Shown piece after piece: positions 1 through 44,292 of a stretch of DNA of 64,000 nucleotides. The DNA comes from Struthio camelus (taxonomy: Eukaryota; Chordata; Aves; Struthioniformes; Struthionidae). The notes beneath the pieces are model-generated. The model did no database searches. It saw only the letters and a list, made by a program, of their open reading frames with translations, and was not told the origin of the DNA. The translations under genes were made by a program, and so were the position numbers. The DNA lies in the NCBI RefSeq assembly GCF_040807025.1, contig NC_090951.1:2480001-2544000 (forward strand). Reading direction: 5' to 3'. Within the stretch, counting starts at the first letter, position 1. Every line of letters starts with the position of its first letter.

Positions 1-456
1 TCTAACTGACAGGCCAAGCATCCTCCCTAAGGACGTTCAAGAACTGGAAGCGGTAGAGGTTTAGACTAGCAAAGCTCTATAGCATGAAACTGTTACCTTG
101 TAAATTACGGATTTTTTTTTTTCCCCCCTCAGCAAGATAAAATGTTAAATTAAAAACTGTCAATATGGAGATGACGTTTTGATCATAATTTAAGTAAAAA
201 TAGACAGTTCAGCCCACATGAAGGATCATTTCCTTGAATAAGCCACACAGACACTATCAATATTGTTCTACTTTCACAATTCAAGACTCGGGATTCATAA
301 CAATATATGAACGAACAACCTTATTTCAAGTCCTACTTACCTATAGCTTCAGTATTTTACCCTGGAGAGAGTTTTTGTTGCAGGAAGCCTCAAAAGTTAC
401 AAATAGTTATAATTTCCTGCTACCTTGACAAAGGTTATTAACGGTCAAGGCTGTAC
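1..456 (-). other. ZC3H18 intron 13 (partial)
   Basis: AT-rich intron sequence up to the left edge. I saw no exon with both splice sites and no repeat. Confidence 0.7.
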
Positions 457-32532
<32,076 letters not shown>

Positions 32533-35500
32533 TTAAGAAAGGCTCGCCTCATTTGTTACAAAATCTGTACTCTCGCATTTTATCCCTGAAAGAAAGAGTT
32601 GCCTGAACTCATGAACATGGTTCATCACAGTATTGTCAAGAAGTAAATACAGAAAACATAGCGCTTAAACTGCTTAAAGAATTTATTCCAATATTATGCC
32701 AGAATAGACAGAAGTGTGCTACCCTTCAAAAACAAAGATACAAAATATCCTTCATATAAAAAACCAAAATAATTCATACATCTAATTATTTTACTCCAGA
32801 GAAGAAAAAATGATTTAAAGCAGGGCTATCTGACCCAAGAAAGTGGTAGAGCTATGTCTCTTGATAGTGAGATTACTGGTCCACATCTAGGCAAAGTCTG
32901 CTGGCGATTAAAAACGCTTGTCCTTTGGCTGCGGTCTCTTGTTGTACCACGTCCTATAAACGAGATGCTATTGCAGCTCCTTCCTTACTCCCCTCAGCAA
33001 TAACCAGGAGCATCTGGCTGCCTCAGAAGGGCCCGAGGCTGCGAATGGCGTTTAGGCAGGTTTTCCAGCACCGAGACAGCAACACAGAGAGCAGAAAGGC
33101 ACATACTGCAGTTCTCTGTATCGTACCAGTGGAAGAGTTAAACAGAGGCATCAATTCCCCTCAAAACGGCACCTTTCCAAAGGTGCCAAACTAAATACAC
33201 CATTCGAATATATATGTCCCCTTCCTCCCCCCGCACCCCCCCCCCAAAAAAAAAAAGGTTTTGGACAGTAACAAGTTTGGGGCAGCCATCAGTTAGAGGT
33301 GGAAAGCTAAAGAGAAAATCAACCTAAGGCTTAAAAAAGTGTATTTAAGGCTAAAGAAAAGCCACGGGATGACAAATCAACAGGATTTCTTCATCTCAAG
33401 ATGTATCATGTTTTACTTCAGCCACCTCTAGTTATAGTCTCCCCACAAGCTCATTCACTACTGGTGCAACAAAAGCATCGTATAGATTGCCAGATTTTCA
33501 CCCCCTATTTTTAAGGCCTTTGGAGAAGAAAAACTACAAGACATTGATAGCTTCTTTACACATATTCAGGAGTCCTTTGTGAAATAAAAGTTATTTCCAC
33601 TAGCCAGCTCTGCACTACTTAAGCCTTTCCTGACCAACTCCCCTCACTTTTCTCTGCTATGCTCCTCCGACTGGTTCTGCATAAAAAAGGTTGTCACTTA
33701 CCATAAAAATAGCAATAACAAACAGACAGAAGGCACACTAAGTCACAGCATTCAAACAGATTGCCACGCAGTGTAAATACTACCAAAGCAAATCCAAGTC
33801 TTTTCAGAATTTGAAACTCGAAACATTTTGGTAAATGCAGAATTGGGGATCTCACCATCGAAATATGGTAAGAAGGCAAGTAGAGGGAACATGCAACACC
33901 TCTTCTGTGTGTTAAGAGCACATGACCGGAAATCGGGAAGGCATTACAACTTTATTATCCACGCTACTCATCTGCTGTATAAACTTTCCAGGACTGGGAC
34001 TGTTGTATTTACGTCTTGTACGTTGCCAGATGTACTGTCATCACTGAGATAACATCTTCTGCCTTCGCCATAGCAAAGACATTATTAGTTAGTACTTGTA
34101 GCAGATTCTCAGGATGAAAGTCACTAAAGGAAATGCTGCTCATTAAACTACAGACAGTTTGCAGAAAAGGAGCTAGGAATGTTTTTCACAAAAGGAAAAA
34201 AAAAACATTCCCAGAAGCAGTACAAGTATATATAAATTTTGGCACCCAACAACTCTGCTCTACTTCAAAATGCTGCAGAAATAGTAGCTAATTAATAAGT
34301 GTGAGGAGGATCTAAACATGCCACAGAGCCCTCAGGAACAAAAGGGCCACAATTTGAGCTTCTTACTGGCTACTTTTGTCTTAGCACATTTGAGCAAGTT
34401 GGCTCTGCAAGCAGAGTTGTGAATACTGCTGAGAAGTTAAAAGCCAAATAAAAAGACTGCAACTGCCTCTTGGTGATAGCAGCTCTGGGCAGTTAAACAG
34501 GACGTAATCTGAAGCAAACTGTATTCTTACAAAGCGCATAAAAGTTGATGCTGAGTCCAGAAACGCCTGCACAAATTGTTACTGACTGTAAGAGCAATTT
34601 TATGACAGCAATTTTAATTGTCTAAGTGCCTGAGAAGTTGCACTTTGAGTGCACGTACAACAACTTAACGTATTACATCTGAAAGGTCAGCCATCTGAAA
34701 GGTCAGCCTTAAGAGGCCAGTAGAAATATAAAAGCTGTCAAGAACAGATGTGTCCAGGAAATTTGTTTTTCTGATTTCTTACAAATAAGCAGCACCAAAG
34801 CAAAAGCCTTTAAGCAAACTAGATCCCTTTCTGCATCTGACAAAATGCCCTTGAAAGGGATGGGGGAAAATAAATATAAATGCATTTTCATCACCAGCTA
34901 AGTTGATAAGTTTAAAACATTCACCTCCGTCGGCAGCTATTAAAGCTATTATAAAAATCCAGCTTGTCGGTCAGCTATAATTTCCTATTAATTTCTATCA
35001 GCACAAACGATGAGAAATGCAATAAATGACAGCCCAATGGAAAGAAGTTCCCAAAATTCAGGCGGTCCACATTTATTGCTTACTTCCCTGGATTCAGAAG
35101 TAACAGCAAGCTTCCCTTTGGCAAAGGGTCTTACATCCTTCTCTGGTGCCTCTATCTGTGCAGTCCCTAAAGCAACACACAGAAGGCGCTTATGCTACAG
35201 CTTCCTACACTGCACAATCTCAGTGAAGAGCCACAGTTCAGCCAGTCTCCAAAGCCACGGCTCCAAGTTCACCAGTATGCGAGGAAAGCTACTCCAAGAC
35301 TGAAGAACCAGACTTATGTCTCAGTCTTCACATTTGCAATAGCATGGAAATGCCCCAAAGTATGCACACCACATGCAAAAGTAAAATTAGAAGCATTAGT
35401 GAAAAAAAGGGGGGGGGGGGAGGAATGAAAATTAAATACAACTATCCAACTAATCGCATAACAGGAGTAGATACAGTTTCTGCTGCAGGATGACAAGATA

Positions 35501-37899
35501 CTGCTCTAGCAATGACCCAAAGTTTTGGCTAGATTCTCATTAACTCACTACCACAGCAACTCCTCCTGTAATGGGTAAGACGAAGATGGTAACATGTCCT
35601 CCAACCATTCCTTAGTTCCGTGTAGCCCCCACATAGGCTAGGAGCCCATCCCTAGGGAGGGCGTGTGAAGAAGGGGTAACACCACCGTGACAAGCTTGCA
35701 TCCAACAGTAACATCACAGAAGCATGACTGGAGATGGGAGAATGCCTTGTCACTGACCTAATCAGTATTACTTGTAGTTCCTCATTTACCAAAAAGAGAA
35801 ATAACTGAATTTTCTGAAATCACGAGTAAGATACTAAGAACTTTGTGAAATGCCAGACTACTTGCTATAGTTAACAGGAGCTTCCTTGAGAGCTCTAGTG
35901 GATTTTATTCTTTCCAAGGCAGCAAGTTTAGCTTTTAAGTGCACCTTCCAAGCTCTGTCTCAGAATCATCTGCAAAACACCACTGATCCCGTATCTCTGG
36001 GATCCCGCAAAGTTTTTTGCTTTCCACTGTCCTCTACATACAGTCACACATACAGATGAATACCAGAAGCAGCTAAGGAAAAAGACTACATGGAAGTATT
36101 TTGAATTGAGTAACACTTAGTTAAGTAGTAGAGCCGAAATCCGCAGGTTTCATCCTTCAGCATAAAAGCCCACTGCAAGTTTGGAAAGTTTGTGCTATAA
36201 AGCCAAGCCAGTGTCCTACTAATTTGTCTGCAAAACCAATTATAATACCAAAAATAACTACTAATTTACAAATAAGAATATTGGGCAGTTAGCCAGTTAT
36301 GTAATAATAATTCTCACTAGCAGTGTTCTACCTTCAAAAGTATCTTTAAAATCATAGGTAGTTCAAGCAAAATCAACTCTGATCAAAGCTGCCTGACACC
36401 CATTATTACAGAACTCACTTCGATTGTTCAAAACGTGCCAAATTTTAATTTTTCATCTGTCTGAAACAGACTAGGTAAAAAAGGTCACTAAAGCATTTCA
36501 GAGGAGGTTTACAAAACGCTCACTTTACCAGGCTAAAGCAGTTGGTACAGCCTTTTCACTGAGAGGCTTTGGAGCAAACATATCAGTAGGGTATGCTTTC
36601 AGCTAATATTGTTTCTTTAGCTGTCTCTAAAAGCACTTGTGCGTGTCTCATCAAGTTGAGAGCCCCTTAAAAGCAGTCCACGTGTTCTCAGTAGAGAATC
36701 GAGGACTTGGCAGGTAAACTTTCCAGCTGTTCCATCTGCAGCAAGCACATGCCATCCTCTCAGATCCCAGGTGTGAACCAGGCTGCACTTGCTACCCCCC
36801 TACAGGTATCACGCAGCTCGAGCAGGACTTTCTCTTCAGTTCCTCCTTCTGCCCCCACCCAGGCTCTGCTGGCTTATGTGTCCCTGACAGGGCTGTGATC
36901 TAGCATTATTAGACAGTCCAGGAAAAATAAAAGAATACAGTCAGGCAAAGTGAAGAAAACTCCAAAACAAGAAGCCCTGAACTTTTAAACCTGTTTTTCA
37001 GTAGTAAGACTTCTGTATCATCCTCAGCAACCTAAGCAGAACCCCATTGCAATTGGCACAATCAAGAACACCCAGCAGTTTTTGCAATCCTAAATTCAGC
37101 ATCTCTTCACTGGGTATCCAGAAAGGATGGAAAACCGTGTCTGAAAGGACATGCCCAGCATTACCTAGGAACAGACTGGAAAAGGTAGGAACAGCATACC
37201 ATCCCAGGGGACTTTCAACTGCCATGATCTGCAGCTTTTTTAGTCACAAAACTGCCTTTTCTTCCCACAGTCCCTTGCCTCATTCCTTATACACACACCA
37301 ACTTCTGTAAAAGAGGCACATGTGCAGCAAACAGCACCCTCAGTCAGTACACAGCCCTGATTACCTCCAGGGCAGGGCCACTTCCACGTGCAGTCAGGTC
37401 CTGTGGAAAAGAGAGGCTTTTAGAAACAAAACAATTTGTCAGCGTCTCTTGGCTCGTATATTGCGGACAAGAAACGCTCCTTCTAAACCAGCAGTTCACA
37501 TGGCTGTCCTCACTTGCAAGGAATCGGATGCAACAACACAGGGGGCCTGTCTTATTCTCCATTTCCACATAAATCTCATAACACTACTGAAGACACTGAA
37601 AATTATACAGTCTTCCCCCTACCTGCACCTTACAGGCTGGTAAAAAGGTGCTGTATATTAACAAGATCTTAGGATAATTTAAATTTATCAGCTTCAGCCA
37701 CATTATAACACGCTTTTTCCAAAGCTTAACAATATCCAAGACTTCTTTTAACTTAAAATATAGCATTAAGCTCAAGAAGCCTGCCACAGAACTAAGTGCA
37801 GTAAGAAAAAAACCCTTTGCTAGCCAAGTTGCTTTTAAAAATTCATCTCAAGTACTGCTAAGTAATCCAAGGATACATTTTAAATAGTATTCCTAACCT

Positions 37900-37985
37900 T
37901 ACACTTTTGTTAGGTGATTTGCCCAGGGCAAGAGGCGGACGAGTCGAGAGTGCTGGAATTCTTGGCTGCAGGTCTATTTCCAAGA
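37900..37985 (+). repeat. MIR-like ancient SINE remnant
   Basis: GTTAGGTGATTTGCCCAGGG followed by GGAATTCTTGGCTGCAGGTC resembles the MIR core (GTTAAGTGACTTGCCCAAGG) and 3' segment. Short and degraded. Confidence 0.3.
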
Positions 37986-39511
37986 TCAAGCCCAGCTTCT
38001 CCTCTCCGTTAAATTAACGGTATCAAAGGATATAGCACTGGAAGGAAGAAGTGCCAATTAAGTTTTAGCCTGTGATCGTGCATGTACCTCATATGCCGCT
38101 CTAACTCAGCGCAGCGTTTCACTGACTTGCATTCTCGATCTGCGACTCTTGACAGCGCCTATTATCAGCAGGAGGCTCAAGTTCTGTTTCCTACTCCTCC
38201 AGGCTGTGCTGTTTTCAATTAGAACTCATTAAAAGTTTAAGTGGTGACTTTACTTAAGCCAACAAAGTTAAGCTTTGTCTACATCTAATTGACTTGCCGC
38301 TGAAGATAGGCTTTTAGCAGCAGATTAACTGGAACTACTACTGAAAAGACTAGCTTGCTAACCTCAAGCAGGCAGCTTACTCTAACGCATCACACCATCT
38401 ATAGAGTAAAGCTGTCAGTTAAGATAGGATTTGAAGTACACAGCCACTAAGAAAAATATTCTTGGCAAGCATTATTTCCACTCACAAAATTCCTCCCTCC
38501 AAGGTTCAGCCTCTATGGTGCCGAAAAAAGCTTCTTCCAAACGAACAAAGGATGCACCTTGGATGTAGCAGCGTGGAAACTAACGTCGCGGACAAGCCCA
38601 GCACCTCAGGAAAGCACCGAGTACTCGACATAAAGCTGGAGCTTGACAGAGCTGTCAGCTCCAACCTTGAAATCCTACAAATTGCCAGTCAGATGGCAAG
38701 AAAAAAGTCCATAGCTGAGTGCCATACCCCCCCCGCCCCACCAAGCAGAGAACTCAAAGCTCCATGGGGGCTGTGGGACAGACACCTCCAGATAGATGCC
38801 AGGAAAGAAGCAAGAAAATAGCAGCACCTTCTGAAGCTGCTGGTAAGGTAGAAGGGAGGCCTCTCTCTCTCAATAGTCTTTGGGGCAGCAGAAAGTGTTT
38901 TTTCCTCATTTCTAGTAGCCAAACATGGTTCAATGCAAGATCAAAACATTTACAGTTAATGAGATGCATAAATGGCAGGGGCTTATGCAGAAGAGAAGGA
39001 AGTTCTAGAGCATGGCCTAAGTCAAGCCACAAAGATGGATGAAGAATGATGGGCGGGTTTGAGGGGAAAGAATGAGAAATAGGGCTGACAGGACAAGCTA
39101 AAAAAGAAACAGAGCACAAAAACATTTGTGGGACAGAAGTGGAAAACAGAAGCAAACCAGAAATGAATGGAGGGAATCACAATGGGGAAAACGTGGAAGA
39201 GCAGCAACAACAGGAAGAGAAGGAAATAAGATGCATCACAATCTAGAAAAGGAACATCATGTAAAGCCGAAAGGATGCGTAGAACAAAAGCAGAGCACCC
39301 AGGTCTTTGTTCTGAATGAAACTCTGATTGTTAACAGGATTAATTAAAATAGAATACATACCTATCTGACATCCTTAGAGGAGCACCGACTTTGAAGATG
39401 CATAACAAACTTCAATTTTCTAGCAGCTGTCAGAAAACCTTTTAATGCAGAAAACTAAGCTGCCTCTCAGTACTAATTTGAGAGAACTACTTGGTGACAG
39501 CCATTTTCAGC

Positions 39512-39533
39512 TTTTTTTTTTTTTTTTTTTTTT
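39512..39533. repeat. T22 homopolymer (A22 on the minus strand)
   Basis: Twenty-two consecutive T in intron 1. No adjoining element was recognised. Confidence 0.9.
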
Positions 39534-40499
39534 AAGAAGAGCTTACAGAGGTCTGATCCAGAATTTTAACACCAAACACCATACTAGTGCTAGTCAACTG
39601 CTTTGTGTCAGGCAGGCTTTAAGACTGATACCTGAACATGAACAAAAATGAAGCTGTAAATAGCTGAAGTTTGTTTTCACAGTGTAATGGATTCTCCTGT
39701 TACTAGGACATGCATCACTCTTTCTGCAGCTCCACACTGAACATTAACTTTGAATTACAGGAGCCTCATTCCCATGAGAAAAAATAAGTGCAATTGTTCC
39801 TGCATTCTGTAGGATTCATAAATAATCACGCTCTGGAGTCTCATTCCACTCAGAACATTGGATGAGATGGCTTGCAAGGAATTGACTTGATTAGGAAGAG
39901 ACCTTGACCTTTTTCCTTAACCTAGACAAACCTTAAGAAGATCAGGAGAAAGAATCACACCTTGCAGATGCTGCTCTTGCTACGGCCAAAACAGCGCTGT
40001 TAATGGCCGTGTCAGAAAAGCTGAATTACTGATGGCAATAAAATAAAAAATTGTTAGTGCACATCCCAAAAAGAACAGCTCTGAAGAAGAGAGAGCTCTG
40101 TTGAAGAAACTCATAGAATTTAAACCACCCGCAGCAGCCACATTTTGGAACACTTACAAAAGTGACCAGAGCTCTGAGCAGAGAGAGCCTTACAGCTGCT
40201 GTTTCGCTGCACAGGCGAGACCAACAGGCATTGCACGGGTGCGCAGCACACAGACCACCCTGTCGACCCAGAGGACTGGGCAGCGCGACTTCCCCATCCC
40301 GTGGCAGTCAGCGAGGACGCTCCTGACCCATCAGAGAAAGCACCCGAATGCGTGGCCGCTGCAGCGCCCCAGTCCTTCTCCACCCCCTTGCCCCCAGCTC
40401 CCCTGGGGCCTCCCTTACCTCACAGGGCCTCCTGCCAGGCTGAGGTCTTTCTGGAGCTCTCCCTGCTCCCACCTGCCTGCGAAGGGAGACAGTCAGCCC

Positions 40500-41020
40500 T
40501 TCCTGTACCTGGTGGCCAGGCTGCACACTCCCCCCCCCGCCAAACTAGGACTCTTCCCCCTCAACACCCCCCCCACCCAAATCCTCCCGCAAACTACAGG
40601 CTGTGCCCCCCAGCCTTCCCATCTGGGGGGTGCCCCCCATCCTAGCAGTCCCCCCCCAACTAGGGCTGTCCCCCATCACCCCACCTCCAGCCATTGCTGC
40701 CCCTCCCTCTCAGCACCCCCCACCAGGGCTGCCCCCCAACCCTTCCTCACCACCACACAGCTGAGCTGACCCCCCCCCCAACATCACCCCCACTTAGGCT
40801 AGATCCTTCCCAGGGCCCCCCACCTGGGCTGCCCCCCCCTTCCCTAAGCTCCCCCCATCCCAGGGCCCCCTCCCACTGGGCTGCCCCCCCCAACACCACC
40901 CCCACCTGGGCTGACCCCCCATCCCAGGACCCCCTCCCACTGGGCTGACCCCTCCCCCCAAACACCATCCCCATCGGGGCTGACCCCCCATCCCAGGACC
41001 CCCTCCCCAAATACACGGCC
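40500..41020. repeat. Degenerate C-rich minisatellite in ZC3H18 intron 1
   Basis: Irregular repeats of CATCCCAGGACCCCCTCCCA followed by CTGGGCTGACCCCCC or CTGGGCTGCCCCCC, with variable C7-C8 runs. The unit is clearest at about 40,855-41,005, where the CATCCCAGG/ACCCCC block recurs at least three times. On the transcribed sense (minus) strand it is G-rich, with many GGGG runs. Confidence 0.7.
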
Positions 41021-41153
41021 CCCCCCCCTTCCCAGCGCCCCCCGCCCGGGGCCGCCCCTCCCCCGCTTCCCCGGCGCCCGGGCCCGCCCCCCCTCGCGGG
41101 CGCTAGGCCGCGGCCGGCGCCCGCGGAGCGCGGCCAGGCGGGCAGCGGCTCAC

Positions 41154-41310
41154 CTGGGCGGGCGGAGCGGGGCGGGCCGGAGCCGGAGCCGAGGCCGGAG
41201 CCGGGAGCCGGGGCGAGAAGGACGGCGGCGGGCGGCGGCGGGGAAGCGGCTCCGGCGCGGGGCGCGGGACGGGCCGGGGCCTCTACTCGCGGCGGCGCAG
41301 GGCGGCCATG
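41154..41310 (-). other. ZC3H18: ZC3H18 exon 1, non-coding (5' UTR); 5' limit approximate
   Basis: On the minus strand a donor CGCCCAG|GTGAGC ends the exon at 41154, inside a CpG island. The next exon in the direction of transcription (31879-32483) carries the start codon, so this exon is 5' UTR. The transcription start is not visible. It is placed near 41310, just downstream of a CRE-type site, because the promoter has no TATA box. Confidence 0.6.
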
Positions 41311-41313
41311 GCG

Positions 41314-41321
41314 TGACGTCA
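41314..41321 (-). promoter_or_regulatory. CRE palindrome TGACGTCA in the ZC3H18 promoter
   Basis: A perfect CREB/ATF palindrome lies at the edge of the proposed 5' exon of ZC3H18. Such sites near the start of CpG-island promoters are common in housekeeping genes. Binding is inferred from the motif only. Confidence 0.6.
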
Positions 41322-41377
41322 TCCGGGCGCGACGGCCTTCGCGCCGGGGAGGGGGGGGGCGGGCGCGCTCGTCCTGC

Positions 41378-41424
41378 TCGCGCGCACGCGCGCACGCGCA
41401 CGCGCGCCGCCACCGCCCCGCCCG
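41378..41424 (-). promoter_or_regulatory. ZC3H18 promoter: NRF1-like GCGCACGCGC repeats and a GC box
   Basis: Overlapping GCGCACGCGC-type motifs (about 41380-41407) resemble the NRF1 consensus. They are followed at 41412-41423 by a CCGCCCCGCCC GC box. The tract also alternates purine and pyrimidine. There is no TATA box, which fits a broad CpG-island promoter for ZC3H18, transcribed to the left. Confidence 0.45.
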
Positions 41425-41489
41425 CGCCTTAAAGGGGACGCGCGCTTCGGCGGCCCCGCGTGGGTGGGGCGCTGGCGGCGGGGTGGTGG

Positions 41490-42040
41490 TCGGGGGGGGG
41501 GGGACACGCGCGTGTGCGGGCAGGTGCACGTGCAGGCGCGCGCGCCCGGGGTAGTGGGGGGCTCGCCTGCACGCACACGCGTGGAGGAGTCCACATGCAC
41601 GCGTGCGCACGTGGCGGGTGCAGACGGGTGCAGGTGGGGAGGGGGGGGTGCACGAACACCCAGGCGGGGGGGTTCCCGCAGGCAGGCGGGGGGGGTGGGA
41701 GGCATGCAAGCGGAGCGAGCACCTGCATGCACACGCCGGGAGGGGCGCACGCGTGCGCGAAGGCGGGGGCTCGACACGCGTGTCCGCGGGCGCGCAGCCG
41801 TGCAGGTGCGCTCGCCGAGCTAGGCGCGCCTGTGAACGTGCAGTCAGACCCCTGCGTGCACGCAGACGTGTGCGCGCGCACGCTAAGGCAGACCTAAACG
41901 CGTGCACGCCCGGAGCTGGGCGTATAGGTGTTCTTGGGAGCATACATGCAGGTGGTGGTGCGCACCTGGACCTACAGGTGCACACGTGCACGTGGAGGAC
42001 GTATGGACGTGCACGCAGAAGCATGCCGGCACACGTGCAG
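41490..42040. repeat. Alternating purine/pyrimidine GC-rich tract (Z-DNA-prone)
   Basis: Repeated CACGCG, GTGCACG, GCGCGC and TGCATGC words, mixed with G runs, cover about 550 bp between the ZC3H18 promoter and the minisatellite. It is not a strict tandem repeat. No exon was recognised. Confidence 0.6.
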
Positions 42041-42715
42041 GCGACGGCTCCCGGCAGCGGCGCAGCCCGCCTGGCCCTGGGAGCACCTCCCCGTGGCGCT
42101 GCGGCCGGGCCCGGCCCCCCGAGGACGGAGCGGGCAGTCCCCCCAGCCGGGCAGCGGCCAGGCCCTCTGCACCGAGCCCTCCGCAGGGGCTGCTGCCCGC
42201 GCCGGGGCCGGCAACGCCCCGGAGGGCGGCAGCCCGCAGGGAACCTGCCCAGCGCGCCGGCGGCAGAGCGCCAGGACGCAGCACCGTGCCGGGCTTGCTG
42301 GGAGCAGCTCGGCGCCTCGGGGGTGCTCCAGAGCAGCAGGGACGGCGGTTCGGGGCTGGGGGCCGGGCACGCGCTCCTGGGGCCAGCGTCTCCACCGGGC
42401 CACGGACTGTGGCCGGGCCGCTCGCCTTCGCCTCCGGCCGCCTCAGGCTCGGGCTGCGCTTTTGCAACCCCGCCGCGCCGAGCCCGTCGGCCCTTCCCAA
42501 GGGAGCCAGCTGTCTGCTGCCCGCTCTCCTGGCTCGCAGACCCGGCGTGGCCTCGGACGGCGCAGGGCAGCCGTCCCGGATGCTCTTGCCTCATGCAAGC
42601 AGGGGCTGAGCCAGGGCCGTGGGGCCCGCGGCAGCCCAACCGCACTAGCAGCCAGCGGAGAATCCCCTGGGGCGAGCGTGCTGGGAAGCCAGGCTCCGTG
42701 GAGCCGGCAGCGCAG
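42041..42715. other. Unique GC-rich intergenic DNA
   Basis: Very GC- and CpG-rich, without repeat structure. Open frames here are composition effects; no splice-supported exon was recognised. Confidence 0.5.
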
Positions 42716-44108
42716 GGTGCTCGCTCAGCGTGGGCTGCTGGGGTGCTTGCTGGGGCAGCCCAGAGGATGCTCCCTCTCCCTGGGGCGCTTCCAGGGTGCT
42801 TGCTCGGGGTGGGCTGGAGGGTGCTCACTTGGGCACTGGGAGGGTGCTCAGACAGGGCGGGCTGGAGGATGCTCGCCTGGGGCGGGCTGGGAGGGAGGAT
42901 GCTCGCCTGGGGCGGGCTGGAGGATGCTCGCCTGGGGCGGGCTGGGAGGGAGGATGCCCACCTGGGGCGGGCTGGAGGGCGCTCGCTCGGGGTGGGCTGG
43001 GAGGGAGGATGCTCGCCTGGGGCGGGCTGGAGGGCGCTCGCCTGGGGCGGGCTGGAGGGCGCTCGCTCGGGGCGGGCTGGGAGGGAGGATGCCCGCCTGG
43101 GGCGGGCTGGAGGGCGCTCGCTCGGGGCGGGCTGGGAGGGAGGATGCCCGCCTGGGGCGGGCTGGAGGGCGCTCGCCTGGGGCAGGCTGGAGGGCGCTCG
43201 CTCGGGGCGGGCTGGGAGGGAGGATGCCCGCCTGGGGCAGGCTGGAGGGCGCTCGCCTGGGGCAGGCTGGAGGGCGCTCGCTTGGGGCGGGCTGGGAGGG
43301 AGGATGCCCGCCTGGGGCGGGCTGGAGGGCGCTCGCCTGGGGCGGGCTGGGAGGGAGGATGCTCGCCTGGGGCGGGCTGGAGGGCGCTCGCCTGGGGCGG
43401 GCTGGGAGGGAGGATGCCCGCCTGGGGCGGGCTGGAGGGCGCTCGCTCGGGGCGGGCTGGGAGGGAGGATGCTCGCCTGGGGCGGGCTGGAGGGCGCTCG
43501 CCTGGGGCGGGCTGGGAGGGAGGATGCTCGCCTGGGGCGGGCTGGAGGGCGCTCGCCTGGGGCGGGCTGGGAGGGAGGATGCTCGCCTGGGGCGGGCTGG
43601 GAGGGAGGATGCTCGCCTGGGGCGGGCTGGAGGGCGCTCGCCTGGGGCGGGCTGGGAGGGAGGATGCCCGCCTGGGGCGGGCTGGAGGGCGCTCGCTCGG
43701 GGCGGGCTGGGAGGGAGGATGCTCGCCTGGGGCGGGCTGGAGGGCGCTCGCTCGGGGCGGGCTGGGAGGGAGGATGCTCGCCTGGGGCGGGCTGGAGGGC
43801 GCTCGCTCGGGGCGGGCTGGGAGGGAGGATGCCCGCCTGGGGCGGGCTGGGAGGGAGGATGCCCGCCTGGGGCGGGCTGGGAGGGAGGATGCCCGCCTGG
43901 GGCGGGCTGGGAGGGAGGATGCCCGCCTGGGGCGGGCTGGAGGGCGCTCGCCTGGGGCGGGCTGGAGGGCGCTCGCTCGGGGTGGGCTGGGAGGGAGGAT
44001 GCCCGCCTGGGGCGGGCTGGAGGGCGCTCGCCTGGGGCGGGCTGGGAGGATGCTTGCTCAGGGGACCAGGAGGATGCTCACCCAGGGCAGCCCAGGAGGG
44101 TGCTCACT
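42716..44108. repeat. GC-box minisatellite, about 44 units of 25 and 30 bp
   Basis: Two related units alternate. The 25-bp unit is GGCGGGCTGGAGGGCGCTCG plus CCTGG or CTCGG. The 30-bp unit begins GGCGGGCTGGGAGGGAGGAT and continues GCCCGCCTGG. The most frequent arrangement is 30+25. I counted 44 GGGCTGG-type cores from 42,857 to 44,050, with degenerate copies at both edges. Most units contain GGGGCGGG, the Sp1/KLF core. Because 25 is not a multiple of three and no unit contains a stop, all three plus frames are open; these frames are not genes. Confidence 0.92.
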
Positions 44109-44197
44109 CGTTGCCCCATGCAGTGGGGCGGGAGTGTCAGGCTGGCTCTGCCCCCTGTGCTGGCCCTGCCCCCCTGTTCTGGCTCCGCCCCCTGTGC

Positions 44198-44268
44198 CAG
44201 CTGGGGATTGGCTCAGGCAGCAGGGGCGGGGCCTGAGGGGGGTGGAGCCAGTGGGTGGCAGGTATATA
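44198..44268 (+). promoter_or_regulatory. Promoter of the CIDE gene: E-box, inverted CCAAT, GC box, TATA box
   Basis: In order: CAGCTG (44198-44203), ATTGG, an inverted CCAAT (44207-44211), GGGGCGGGGCC (about 44223-44233), and TATATA (44263-44268). A TATA box here predicts a start near 44,293, just before a donor-terminated leader exon. Motif evidence only. Confidence 0.65.
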
Positions 44269-44292
44269 GGGCAAGTGGGGTGGGTGGGAACA

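Larger units (their letters stand above)
41030..41480. other. CpG island at the ZC3H18 5' end
   Basis: CG dinucleotides are dense throughout, in contrast to the CpG-poor C tracts at 40,500-41,020. It covers exon 1, its donor, the CRE and the GC box. Confidence 0.7.

Noticed and set aside
40747-42828. 693-codon minus-strand open frame across the ZC3H18 promoter
   Set aside because: It runs through the CpG island, exon 1 and intron 1 without respecting the exon 1 donor; composition artefact.
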